Positions 45,794 to 55,314 of a DNA stretch of 64,000 nucleotides are shown here, piece after piece (position 1 is the stretch's first letter; every line of letters begins with the position of its first letter). Source of the DNA: Rhodocytophaga rosea (GTDB lineage Bacteria > Bacteroidota > Bacteroidia > Cytophagales > 172606-1); assembly GCF_010119975.1 (NCBI RefSeq), contig NZ_CP048222.1:7354501-7418500 (forward strand). Direction: 5' to 3'. The notes beneath the pieces are model-generated. The model ran no database searches. It was not told where the DNA came from and saw only the letters and a program-made list of their open reading frames with translations. The translations under genes and the position numbers were made by a program.

Positions 45794-47794
45794 ATGAGAC
45801 AACCTCTACAATTATTTCAAAATCCAATTCCTATTAAGTCTACTTTGCTCATTGGTGCCTGTGTATTTAGCTTATTTGCTTGCCAGGAACGAGAGCAAGT
45901 GGTGGCACCCGGAAACACTACGGAAACCCAAATTAATGAAGCTTTCAATTTTAATACAACCCAAGATGTTACTTTTAATATCTGGGCCAAAGATTCGCAA
46001 GGGGATATTCTGAATATGACTAATATTCAGATCTATGATAAAGATCCTAACCTTGGAGGTGAACTGTTGATAGAAGGAGGTATTGATAATACCGGACAGC
46101 TTTCAGCTTATAAAGCCCTGCCTACTCACTTGCAGGAAGTAACCATAGTAAGTAATTATATTGGTGTATTAGAACAGGTAACCGTGCCTATTACTGATCA
46201 ACAGGTGAGCTATACTTTTGGCGTACCCACTCAGGAAGATAGCAGCGGTGAAGAAATCACCCCTGATGCCAATGGCAGAATTAATGGCACATCCTACACC
46301 TACCTTGGAAAATACAATAGCCTGGGTGTCCCTAAATACTTGCAAAGTCCCAATCATGTCATCCCTTCCTCTTTTTTAAACATACTCAACACGGCTTTGC
46401 CTGAAGGGAAAAAAGTAAATCCTGCCTACCTGGCTCCCGGTGTATCCTATGATGTAAAACTGACCAAAGATGCCAATGTCACCATTACCTTTGTGAGTGA
46501 GCGGGCAGATTTCTTAAACAGCTTAGGTTATTATACTTATCCTTTAAATAAGGCACCTAAATCAGTGGAAGAAATAGATGAAAAGTTCATTGTATTTCCT
46601 AATGCCTCCTTTACCGGCAGTGGCGGTGGCTTAGCTTCAGGAAACAGAGTAAAGCTACCTAAAACCCTGAAGGCAGGTACAGGCATTGGATTCTTTATTG
46701 TTTCTAATGGATGGAATGGGTCTAGTGTGTCAAAAGATAATATCAAACTGTTTTCCAATCCTGCTTTTAATCCCGGGAATGCGGATAAAAAACAACATAG
46801 TGTACTGTTAAAATATGAAGATAAATGTATTCTTGCTTTTGAGGACATCAAAAGAAGCGATGCCAGTTCAGATGAAGACTTCAATGATGTGTTATTCTAT
46901 ATCACTACCGATCCGGTCAAATGCATCGACGACACAAATATTCCTTCTTGTGAACCGGTGAAAGATTGTGATAAAGATGGGGTGCCAGATGAGCAGGATA
47001 AATATAGCTGTGACCCGGTAAGAGCCTATAACAATATTACCAAAGGTACGCTTGCTTTCGAAGACTTATGGCCGGCCAAAGGAGATTTTGATGTCAATGA
47101 TTTAGTAGTCAATTACTCGCACAATGTAGTGACTAACAGTCAGAATAAAGTAGTAGAGTTGATCTCAACCTTTGATATACTGGCCATAGGAGCCAGATAC
47201 AGAAATGGACTTGGCTTTGAATTATCTAAACTTAACCCTTCTCAGATAAAGAGTGTCGTAAGTTCACATAACAAAACAATATTAGAAGGGGGCCAGGCAA
47301 AAGCTACCATCCTTGTGTTTGAGAATGCCTTCGATTTTGTACCAAATGGTATCTATGATCAGATCAACACTAAAATGGATCAGCCTAAGTTAAGTTGTGG
47401 TTCGGTAACCATTACGACCACCTTTACTTCTACACTTACTATGCAGGAATTAGGTGCAGCTCCTTTTAATCCCTTCCTAATCTGTAACCAGAACCGGGGT
47501 TATGAAGTGCATTTGCCAGGCTATAAACCTACATCGAAAGCAGATCTTACCTTGTTAGGCACCAAAGATGATATATCTAATCCTGCCAGAGGCATTTATT
47601 ATAAAACATCTTTTGGCATGCCCTATGCCTTGAACATGCCGGTAAACAGCTTCAAATATCCAGTAGAAGGAGCTTCAATCAAAGATGCGTATGTAAAATT
47701 CTTGCCATGGGCAGCTAGTTTTGGGGTGGTGTATTCAAACTGGTACTTAGACCTGCCAGGGTATAGAGACGCTGCCAAAGTCTATACTAAATAG
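45794..47794 (+). CDS. LruC-domain surface lipoprotein with DUF4114
   Basis: Large secreted lipoprotein (666 residues) with Cys30 in FSLFACQ. The N-terminal third is beta-rich (ITFVSERADFLNSLGYYTYP). A DUF4114-type block at about 337-375 reads KCILAFEDIKRSDASSDEDF followed by NDVLFYITTDP. A short Asp-rich calcium-binding-type repeat follows (DCDKDGVPDEQDKYSCD, about 390-406). The C-terminal LruC/DUF4842 domain (about 415-640) begins TLAFEDLWPAKGDFDVNDLV. LruC proteins are envelope or matrix-associated in Bacteroidota and others; their molecular role is unknown. A strong terminator follows, so it is a single-gene unit. Confidence 0.88.
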   Translation: MRQPLQLFQNPIPIKSTLLIGACVFSLFACQEREQVVAPGNTTETQINEAFNFNTTQDVTFNIWAKDSQGDILNMTNIQIYDKDPNLGGELLIEGGIDNTGQLSAYKALPTHLQEVTIVSNYIGVLEQVTVPITDQQVSYTFGVPTQEDSSGEEITPDANGRINGTSYTYLGKYNSLGVPKYLQSPNHVIPSSFLNILNTALPEGKKVNPAYLAPGVSYDVKLTKDANVTITFVSERADFLNSLGYYTYPLNKAPKSVEEIDEKFIVFPNASFTGSGGGLASGNRVKLPKTLKAGTGIGFFIVSNGWNGSSVSKDNIKLFSNPAFNPGNADKKQHSVLLKYEDKCILAFEDIKRSDASSDEDFNDVLFYITTDPVKCIDDTNIPSCEPVKDCDKDGVPDEQDKYSCDPVRAYNNITKGTLAFEDLWPAKGDFDVNDLVVNYSHNVVTNSQNKVVELISTFDILAIGARYRNGLGFELSKLNPSQIKSVVSSHNKTILEGGQAKATILVFENAFDFVPNGIYDQINTKMDQPKLSCGSVTITTTFTSTLTMQELGAAPFNPFLICNQNRGYEVHLPGYKPTSKADLTLLGTKDDISNPARGIYYKTSFGMPYALNMPVNSFKYPVEGASIKDAYVKFLPWAASFGVVYSNWYLDLPGYRDAAKVYTK

Positions 47795-47821
47795 ATTCAT
47801 TAATAGATATTCTTCTTACAC

Positions 47822-47856
47822 AAAAGAGCAATTAGCTTACTGCTAATTGCTCTTTT
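47822..47856 (+). terminator. Rho-independent terminator after LruC gene
   Basis: Perfect 15-bp stem: AAAAGAGCAATTAGC (47822-47836), loop TTACT, and GCTAATTGCTCTTTT (47842-47856), ending in a T-run. It sits 27 bp after the LruC stop codon. The A-run on the left arm could also terminate leftward transcription. Confidence 0.88.
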
Positions 47857-48002
47857 ATATTCTGCCTTATGAGTAGAAAAGTGAATACATCAATTAAGGT
47901 TCGAATGCCATACCAGTATTGGGAATTTTATTGTTAAATGAATGGAATAAAAGAGATTAAGTAAATGGACAAAACTAAGTTTAGTTATGTTATAATTCCC
48001 AA

Positions 48003-48068
48003 ATGGGAAAAATACGAACAATAGAATTAACTGTTGAGCAACAGAAAGCCCTGCAAGAGGGATATCAA
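48003..48068 (+). pseudogene. IS630-like transposase N-terminal fragment
   Basis: 22 codons reading MGKIRTIELTVEQQKALQEG resemble the extreme N-terminus of IS630-family helix-turn-helix transposases ('..ieLtdeqr.aLe.gyr'). The sequence switches abruptly after about 48068 to an unrelated sugar-dehydrogenase relic. Too short for a firm assignment. Confidence 0.45.
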
Positions 48069-48070
48069 TT

Positions 48071-48536
48071 GCCATCTACAGCTGGGATAATCGAAATGTG
48101 CAAGGCCTGGCGCAGCATCCGATCACTGTTGTAATTTATGCTAGCGAACATGGACCTACGGGAGGTGATGAATTAAACATACTAAAAATGGAGCCAATTA
48201 CGATGGCCGGTGATTACCTATGGCATCGAGTATGATGGTAGTATCATCATCAAAGAAATACATAAAGAGGAGTTGGAGCATCCCATCACCTATTGGACTC
48301 CATCGATTGCCGTAAGTGCGATAGAATTTGTAAGCTCACCGCTATTTCCCCATTTGCAAAATAATCTGATTGTAACGGCACTGGCATTTGAAGAAGTCCG
48401 AAGACTGGTGATTGAGGGTGATCAGGTTACTCAGCAAGAGATTCTGCTGAAAGGATATGGTCGTGTACGAGATGTAAAGATGGGTCCTGATGGAAAGTAA
48501 TATGTACTGACTAATTCGCTACGGATTACCCCGTAA
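48071..48536 (+). pseudogene. PQQ-dependent sugar dehydrogenase, C-terminal relic
   Basis: Remnant of a glucose/sorbosone dehydrogenase-family beta-propeller. It begins in one frame with IYSWDNRNVQGLAQHP and ASEHGPTGGDELNIL, the hallmark segments of this family. A one-base loss near 48203 (GATGG in place of the expected GGATGG) shifts to WPVITYGIEYDG, then HPITYWTPSIAVSAIEF, NNLIVTALAFEEVRRLVIEG and YGRVRDVKMGPDGK. A stop codon at 48498 interrupts the final GPDG-K-YVLTNS segment. About two thirds of the gene upstream is missing and replaced by the IS630-like fragment. It is clearly non-functional. Confidence 0.85.
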
Positions 48537-48677
48537 TGAGGACCTTTCTAACCAATGCAGTTTCTTGGTATTATAAGTGCATAATTGAAAATTCAGAATT
48601 GAGTATCAAGTGGACAGCTATTTATGATAACATTCAAATTAAAGAAGCCTGGCTGTACCATTATTGTAAATGCCTTC

Positions 48678-50519
48678 TTACCAGAATATCCAGTATAAAG
48701 CGACAAAAGTAAGGAAGACCACGGCCGAGATAACTCTGTAGTCAGAAAGCCCGCTGCCACTTTTTGCCTGAAGAGGTTCGAGCCAGCTTTCCCAAATCAG
48801 GGGTTTGGCTTCTTCTTTCAAGGGTTCAGCAAGGATGAGTGAAGCGATGATCTGAATGAGAATACAGATACAGAACATACCGAAGGCGGTCAGCATGAAA
48901 TCGTGAATGGCATATTTGTAAATGAGTCCCCAAATAAATGAATTATGAATCGTTTGCTGGGCTATCGGTCCTTCGCCAACGAAGTAGGTTCTGAAAAAGT
49001 CAAAGAAAAAACACAGAGCTCCCATACCGGCTCCTATCACCATCGTCAGAAAGGCAGCACGCCCTCCTGCTTTTTTCCAGAAAACGCCCACCAGAAAGAC
49101 TGCCGTAATGGGTGGGGCAATATAACTGACCATGATCTGTACTCCCTGAAAGATGGTTTCATAATGACCAAAAACAGGTGAAAGTACAATGGCAAGAATG
49201 GTTGCACAAACAGTAGTCCATCGGCCGATCTGTACGAGTTGTTGATCACTTGTGGCGGGATTCCAACGCTTCCAGATATCATAAGAGAATAATGTTGCTG
49301 CTGAATTAAGTGCTGCTGAACAGGTTTGCATAGCCGCCGCGAGCATGGCAGCCGTAACAAGGCCCTTAAATCCTACGGGTAATAAATGCGTGATCAGGAA
49401 AGGGTAGGTATCGGCCGACTTAATGGGACCAATCATTCTCACAGTCCCATCTATGGTTTCTTTACCAAAATACCCCTGCTGTACAAGTGCCACACAAATG
49501 ATTCCAGGAATTACAAAAAAGAAAACCGGGAAAATCTTAATAAAGGCACAAAACAAGGGACCCAGACGGGCATGCTTTTCATCTTTGGCTGCTAACACCC
49601 GCTGCACGATCGTCTGATCACAACACCAGTACCAGATGCCAATAACTGGATAGCCTAGCAGAATGGAATACCAGGGTATATTTCCTATCACTGTTTTATC
49701 GACGCTGGCATGCGCCATATTAAGAAAAGATTGGGTGGAAAGTTGAATGCCTTCCTTTACCCCTTCCATCCCTGCCAAGGGATGAGGCGCAGTTGCTAAG
49801 GTATGCTGAAGCGAATCCCAGCCACCTACAGCGTTAAAGCCAATAAGGGTGATACTAATGGCGCCAGCCAGTAAAAGAATCGTCTGGATGCTTTCTGTCC
49901 ACACCACAGCCAGTAAACCTCCGGCTACTGTATAAATACCTGTCAGAACTCCGAGAGCGATGATAAAGAACATTAATGCATTGATACCAAGTATATTTAC
50001 GGTTTCAGGAATTCCCAGAATAAAACATAATACGGTGGAGGCAGTAAACAAAGCCACACCTATATGTATAACGATGGCTGAGATCAGGGAAACAAACGCC
50101 AGCATGTCCCGGCACCCACGATTGTAGCGCTTTTCCAGATAGTCAGGCAAAGTTGGCACCCGGGTACGCAGGTAAAGCGGGGCAAAAAACAGCGACAAAA
50201 GAATAAGGGTAAACCCAGCCATCCATTCATAGTTGCCATAGAGTAATCCTGAGGTATAGGCCGTCTGGGACAAGCTGACCAAATGGACAGTAGAAATATT
50301 GGCAGCAAACATAGCCAGGCCAATCACCGGCCAGGTCAGCGAGTTATCAGCCAGAAAATAGTGAACGCCATCACCTCCTTTCTTACGGATGAATCCAGCC
50401 AGAAAGCCAATGCCAACTATCCCTAACAGGTATACGATAATGATTCCAAGATCGAGCCCGCTCACTTGAATACTTGTACTGGCAGATGTAGGAATTACCT
50501 GAGCCCAGATGATGTTCAT
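48678..50519 (-). CDS. SSS-family sodium:solute symporter
   Basis: Sodium-coupled inner-membrane symporter (SGLT fold), 613 residues with about 14 predicted helices. Signature segments are DGVHYFLADNSLTWPVIGLA (the 'yFLagrs..w..ig.s' block), FAANISTVHLVSLSQTAY, YEWMAGFTLILLSLFFAPLY, DYLEKRYNRGCRDMLAFVSL, TGIYTVAGGLLAVVWTESIQ and WYWCCDQTIVQRVLAAKDEK. The pattern fits the SGLT subgroup that carries sugars or inositol, but the substrate is unassigned. It diverges from a GH28 polygalacturonase-like gene across 419 bp, so it may import a product of pectin or glycan breakdown. Confidence 0.93.
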   Translation of the reverse strand: MNIIWAQVIPTSASTSIQVSGLDLGIIIVYLLGIVGIGFLAGFIRKKGGDGVHYFLADNSLTWPVIGLAMFAANISTVHLVSLSQTAYTSGLLYGNYEWMAGFTLILLSLFFAPLYLRTRVPTLPDYLEKRYNRGCRDMLAFVSLISAIVIHIGVALFTASTVLCFILGIPETVNILGINALMFFIIALGVLTGIYTVAGGLLAVVWTESIQTILLLAGAISITLIGFNAVGGWDSLQHTLATAPHPLAGMEGVKEGIQLSTQSFLNMAHASVDKTVIGNIPWYSILLGYPVIGIWYWCCDQTIVQRVLAAKDEKHARLGPLFCAFIKIFPVFFFVIPGIICVALVQQGYFGKETIDGTVRMIGPIKSADTYPFLITHLLPVGFKGLVTAAMLAAAMQTCSAALNSAATLFSYDIWKRWNPATSDQQLVQIGRWTTVCATILAIVLSPVFGHYETIFQGVQIMVSYIAPPITAVFLVGVFWKKAGGRAAFLTMVIGAGMGALCFFFDFFRTYFVGEGPIAQQTIHNSFIWGLIYKYAIHDFMLTAFGMFCICILIQIIASLILAEPLKEEAKPLIWESWLEPLQAKSGSGLSDYRVISAVVFLTFVALYWIFW

Positions 50520-50938
50520 ATTCCACTCATTTTTTTATGAACGATTTTTATTAAATTCTTCTAATCGAAAAAGCTTCCGGCTTATTCCTGATTATAGCAT
50601 TTCACTCTCCCTAAAAGGCGATAATACAAAGAAATTTAGTAACAAAGCCAAAAAGTTCTACTCATGTTTTAAGGAAGTATATTATCCGAAATGCCACATC
50701 TTACCCGGATTGTGATCGTCCCGACATTCACTATGAATGATTAATAGATATTCCGGTGATACAGCTAACTTAATTTGAAAAGGATCATAATAGTTATCTA
50801 CAGTCAATAATTGAAAAAGTATAGTCTTGAGTTATTCGCCTTGTGATTCTAAAAACATATTTGAGCTATAACATTTAGTAAACTGCTTGCTTGGTGTAGC
50901 AATAGCACATATATTTCACTTGCTTTAATTCATCCTCC
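50520..50938. other. Intergenic, divergent promoter region
   Basis: 419 bp between the divergent symporter and GH28 genes. No repeat or RNA recognised. Confidence 0.35.
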
Positions 50939-52401
50939 GTGTTTATAAAAAGATATTTCCTCTTTCTTATTTTCTTTAGCTATGCTTCCGGGCTGATGGC
51001 AAAGGATTATCCGGCTTCCTTATTTGGCATTTCTTCGGATGGACTTACGCTCAATACAAGATCTATCCAGGCAGCTATTGATTACATACATACCAACGGA
51101 GGGGCCGCCTGGTGTTTGATGTCGGAAGGTATCTAACTGGTTCTATCCACCTTAAATCCAAAGTAAGCTTACATCTCCGAGAAGGGGCTGTAATCGTGGG
51201 AAGTGTCAATCCCTTTGATTATGATAAAAAAATATTCACCGCCTTTATTTTTGCGTATGACCAGCAGGATATTGCGATCACCGGGCAAGGGGTGATCGAT
51301 GGGCAAGGTAGAATTGTAGCCAGAAATGTGCTTACCCATATACATAGCGGTATTCTTAAAGATGCTTTGCGCAATGACCGCCCGTATGAAGGAAACAGGC
51401 CAATGCTCATCAACTTCCGCAATTGCAGCAATATTCTTATTCAGGGAGTTACCCTGCGCAATGCTGCCTCCTGGGTGCAGACCTATGACCAATGCAACAA
51501 TCTTGTCATTGACCAGATCGCTGTAGACAGCAAAGCCTACTGGAATAATGATGGAATAGACATTGTAGATTGTGATGGCGTGAAAATCACCAATTCGTTT
51601 ATTGATTCTGCCGACGATGGAATCTGTCTAAAATCCCACGATGATAAATTCTACTGCAACAATATTCTAATCCGTAATAATACGATCCGTTCGAGTGCCA
51701 ATGCAATAAAGTTTGGAACCGCCTCTTATGGCGGATTCCGGAATATTAATATTATTAACAACAAAGTGTATGATACCTACCGTTCCGCTGTTGCCTTAGA
51801 GGCAGTAGATGGAGGCTTTCTCGAAGGGGTAGTGATTGATTCCTTGTGGGCCACTACTACCGGGAATGCTATTTTTCTGCGCCTGGGAGAACGGGTAAGC
51901 GGGAAAAAAGGGAAACTTGAAAATGTAAAGATCAGCAACGTGTATATTGAAATTTCGGCCACAAAACCAGATGCTGGATACGAATATGAAGGTCCGGTAG
52001 AAGATATGCCCAGAAACATTTCTCCACTTGTGATTGCCGGTTTACCAGGTCAATTTGTAAGCAATATCACCCTAACGAATATTGAAATAAAATATCCCGG
52101 TGGAGGCAAACCCTTCTTTGCGAATGCTTCCTTAGACCGTATGGACAGTATACCAGAACTGCCGGCAAAGTATCCGGATTTTTCTATGTTTAAAGAGCTA
52201 CCGGCCTGGGGTGCCTATATCCGTCATGCCAGGGGGCTTAAGTTGTCTAATATCCGTTTAATTTGTGAGAAAAAAGATTACCGGACTGCCATTGTGTTAG
52301 ATGATGTACATGAGTCGGAATTCACTGCTTTGCAGATCAAAGAGCCGGGACAAAAGAAGGTGATCCACCAGCATAAGTCAACAAAAATAGTGACGAAATA
52401 A
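50939..52401 (+). pseudogene. GH28 polygalacturonase-family gene with single-base frameshift
   Basis: Exported pectinase-like enzyme with a right-handed beta-helix. The first frame (GTG start) gives signal peptide FLFLIFFSYASGLMA and GISSDGLTLNTRSIQAAIDY, then derails after YIHTNGG. The second frame resumes with LVFDVGRYLTGSIHLKSKVS. Adding one G in the GGGG run near 51100-51104 would restore NGGGRLVFDVG. The rest is intact: ITGQGVIDGQG, SWVQTYDQCNNLVIDQIAVD, NNDGIDIVDCDGVKI and the catalytic SADDGICLKSHDD. The usual GHG is replaced by KFGTASYGG, as in some Bacteroidota GH28 branches. It may be a real lesion or a base-calling error. Confidence 0.85.
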
Positions 52402-52652
52402 AGCGTATTTGATGGAGTATCTCGATAAAGAATCAGAACTGTGTTATAAAACTGTTTCTGTTTGAGCTTTTCAATAAGCTAAATTCTGAAAATGAGAAAG
52501 CCAATCTGCTTTCCTCTTTTCATTATCACTGATTGTTTCTTCTGTTGTTCAATTTTCTTTTGATAATGGCATCACATGTGTAACTCACATTTCCAACTTA
52601 GTTATTCTTTATTTTTTTATCTATTTTAACAGCCTCTCTAACTCAAATCTTC

Positions 52653-53645
52653 ATGAAACAAACCATTTGTTGGCTATTTGTCTTTTATAGTTTTTTCCTG
52701 TTTCCAGCTTACGGACAACCTTCAAAAAAACAATCCACCTTTAAAATTATTGGCTATTATCCCTTGCAGGCAGCCTTAAGTGCAGAACTGACAAAAGTCC
52801 CTTTTACGAAGCTTACACATATTAATTTGTGGTTTCTGAACCCTGATACGCTCGGAAATTTTACAAAAGACTTATCTGCCCTGGCTCCATTTATTCAGGC
52901 TGCGCATGCCAGCAACGTAAGGGTGCTTTTTTCTATCGGTGGCGGCAGTAAACAAGCCCAGTATCACCGGCTGCTACAAGCGGATAAACGGACTATGTTG
53001 ATTAAAAATTTAGTGGCGGAAGTAGTAAAATACAAACTGGATGGGATAGATGTGGATTTGGAAGGCGGTGATATCGATGAAAACTACGAACCTTTTGTTG
53101 CAGAGCTGGCAACATCACTGAGGTCCCATCAAAAAATCCTGACTGCCGCTATTGCTGTTTATTACAAAGATCAGCTTTCTGACAAAGCACTGGCCACTTA
53201 TGATTTTGTAAATATTATGGCATATGACCGTACCGGCCCGTGGCGGCCTGAAAAACCAGGTCCTCATTCCACCTTTGAACATGCACAGGAAGATCTGGAA
53301 TATTTTGCAACAGTGCGATCTATTCCTAAAGAAAAGATGACACTGGGCGTGCCTTTTTATGGCTATGGGTACGGTCCTGCACTCACCTCTCCAGCTATCA
53401 GCATGAGTTACAAAGATATTATTGCCACTTTTTCCGGCTCTCACACTGCTGATCAATGGACTATGCCGGATGGAAAAATCCTCTACTATAACGGGAAACC
53501 CACTATTCAGAAAAAGACAAGATTAGCCAGAGAGAAGGCTTCCGGTATTATGATCTGGCAATTGATGGGTGATACAACCGGTACTCACTCGCTACTGGAT
53601 GTTGTTTATAAGGTTGCCCATGATAAAACTTCTGTAAGTCATTGA
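52653..53645 (+). CDS. GH18-family glycoside hydrolase
   Basis: Exported TIM-barrel enzyme of the chitinase/endo-beta-N-acetylglucosaminidase family (330 residues). Signal peptide to about residue 21 (LFPAYGQ). Barrel start IIGYYPLQAAL; SxGG-type strand VLFSIGGGS at 91-99; catalytic motif LDGIDVDLEGG with Asp130, Asp133, Asp135 and general acid Glu137 (DxxDxDxE). Then FVNIMAYDRTGPW, GVPFYGYGYG and IMIWQLMGDT complete the barrel. All catalytic residues are present. The chain has no carbohydrate-binding module. The likely substrate is chitin oligosaccharides or N-glycans. Confidence 0.93.
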   Translation: MKQTICWLFVFYSFFLFPAYGQPSKKQSTFKIIGYYPLQAALSAELTKVPFTKLTHINLWFLNPDTLGNFTKDLSALAPFIQAAHASNVRVLFSIGGGSKQAQYHRLLQADKRTMLIKNLVAEVVKYKLDGIDVDLEGGDIDENYEPFVAELATSLRSHQKILTAAIAVYYKDQLSDKALATYDFVNIMAYDRTGPWRPEKPGPHSTFEHAQEDLEYFATVRSIPKEKMTLGVPFYGYGYGPALTSPAISMSYKDIIATFSGSHTADQWTMPDGKILYYNGKPTIQKKTRLAREKASGIMIWQLMGDTTGTHSLLDVVYKVAHDKTSVSH

Positions 53646-53852
53646 TACATAATTGCCTGAAAATGCAGATCTGATACATAATCGGTTTCCCTTCAATTTC
53701 TGATATTGTTTGCTCGATTACTAACACTGTAGTTTTGTAAAAGATATACCTTGTAATCTTTTTATAAATTCTTAATTTAATGCAGCGAAATAGAAAGATG
53801 TTCTAACCATAGCAAATATTTTATTAAATTAAGTGTTTAACTCAGATCAATT

Positions 53853-55166
53853 ATGAAGGAAGATACGAATATGCCAGATAAAACAAGTCGCAGGACATTT
53901 CTTAAAGCAACCGGGACTGCTGTACTTGCCAATGCGATTGCGTTGAATTTGAGTATGCCTACCCATGGACTGGCAGCAAATAAAACTGCCCTGAAGGTAG
54001 GTTTAATTGGATGTGGAGGAAGAGGAACTGGTGCTGCAACACAGGCGTTAAAAGCAGATCCGGATGTGGTGCTTACGGCCATGGCAGATGTTTTTCCGGA
54101 TCGTTTGGAAGAATCTTACCAGGCGCTCTTTAAAATTTTTCCCAAGAAGTTAAAAATAAACAAAGGAAATAAATTCGTGGGGTTCGATGCCTATAAAAAA
54201 GTAATAGAATCGGATGTAGATGTAGTGCTGTTGGCAACTCCGCCCTCATTCAGGCCTGACCATCTGATGGCAGCAGTGAATGCCGGAAAACATGTGTTTT
54301 GCGAAAAGCCAGTCGCTGTGGATGCGCCAGGCGTAAGGAAAGTACTGGAGGCAGCAAAAAAAGTAAAAGAAAAAAACTTGTCGCTTCTGTCAGGTTTCTG
54401 CTTCAGATATGATCTGGCGAACCGGGCCACTTTCGGGAAGGTGCTCAATGGAGATATAGGCGAAATAAGAATGCTGTCTACTACCCGGAATGGCGGACCG
54501 ATCTGGAATCTGCCCCGTCAGCCGGAATGGACAGATATGGAATACCAGATGCGTAACTGGTACTATTATAACTGGCTGTCCGGTGATTTTATAGTGGAAC
54601 AAGCCGTACATAGTCTGGACCTGATGTCGTGGGCAATGGGCGATAAAGCACCAGTAAAGGCAAGCGGAAGCGGCGGGAGGCAGGTACGGACAGATGCCAT
54701 ATATGGAAATATTTATGATCATTTTGCCATTGAATACGAATATGAGAATGGCGTAAAAGGGTATCATTTTACACGTCAGCAGGAGGGCTGTTCTACAGCC
54801 AATACCGTAGATATTGCCGGTACGCAGGGTAGTGTGATGATTGATCTTTGGAAGGGTGTTCATGAAATAAGAGGTGCCAATAAATGGTTGTACAGAGGTG
54901 AAAAAAATGATATGTACCAGACAGAACACGATGAGTTTTTTGCTTCTATCCGTAATGGAAAACCAATGAATGACGGAGAATGGATGGCTACCAGCACCAT
55001 GCTGGCGGTTCTGGGAAGAATGGTTGCCTATACCGGCCAGACCATCACCTGGCAGGAAGCGCTCAATTCTAACCAGGTTCTTGGGCCAGAAACAGACCAG
55101 TTTACCTGGCAACTAAAGTGGCCCGGCCCAGGGATTGCTACTCCTGGTATCACCAAACAATTCTGA
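53853..55166 (+). CDS. Tat-exported Gfo/Idh/MocA-family oxidoreductase
   Basis: 437 residues. A twin-arginine signal (SRRTFLKATGTAVLANAIAL, 12-31) sends it to the periplasm folded with its cofactor. Rossmann motif GLIGCGGRGTG (GCGGRG at 53-58); FCEKPVAVDAPG with Glu151-Lys152-Pro153; DFIVEQAVHSLDLMSWAMG carries the substrate-side residues. The C-terminal part (GPGIATPGITKQF) is typical of the secreted Bacteroidota group. Members of this group oxidise or rearrange sugars, some using a tightly held NAD. The DUF1080 gene follows 148 bp later on the same strand, a common pairing in glycoside 3-oxidation pathways. Confidence 0.93.
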   Translation: MKEDTNMPDKTSRRTFLKATGTAVLANAIALNLSMPTHGLAANKTALKVGLIGCGGRGTGAATQALKADPDVVLTAMADVFPDRLEESYQALFKIFPKKLKINKGNKFVGFDAYKKVIESDVDVVLLATPPSFRPDHLMAAVNAGKHVFCEKPVAVDAPGVRKVLEAAKKVKEKNLSLLSGFCFRYDLANRATFGKVLNGDIGEIRMLSTTRNGGPIWNLPRQPEWTDMEYQMRNWYYYNWLSGDFIVEQAVHSLDLMSWAMGDKAPVKASGSGGRQVRTDAIYGNIYDHFAIEYEYENGVKGYHFTRQQEGCSTANTVDIAGTQGSVMIDLWKGVHEIRGANKWLYRGEKNDMYQTEHDEFFASIRNGKPMNDGEWMATSTMLAVLGRMVAYTGQTITWQEALNSNQVLGPETDQFTWQLKWPGPGIATPGITKQF

Positions 55167-55314
55167 TGTATCTACTGAGTGCCTTGATTATACATTGGCA
55201 AGTAAATAGTCTATTCAAAGAGGCAACTTCTTTAATTTTCAAAAAAAAGTTTTAACCAGAATATCATTCCATAGTTGAATGGTTGTTTTTATGCACATTA
55301 TTAACTGAAGCTTA

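Noticed and set aside
54390-55112. 240-codon leftward ORF
   Set aside because: Lies entirely antisense to the Tat-exported Gfo/Idh/MocA gene and has no family features; the rightward protein is unambiguous.
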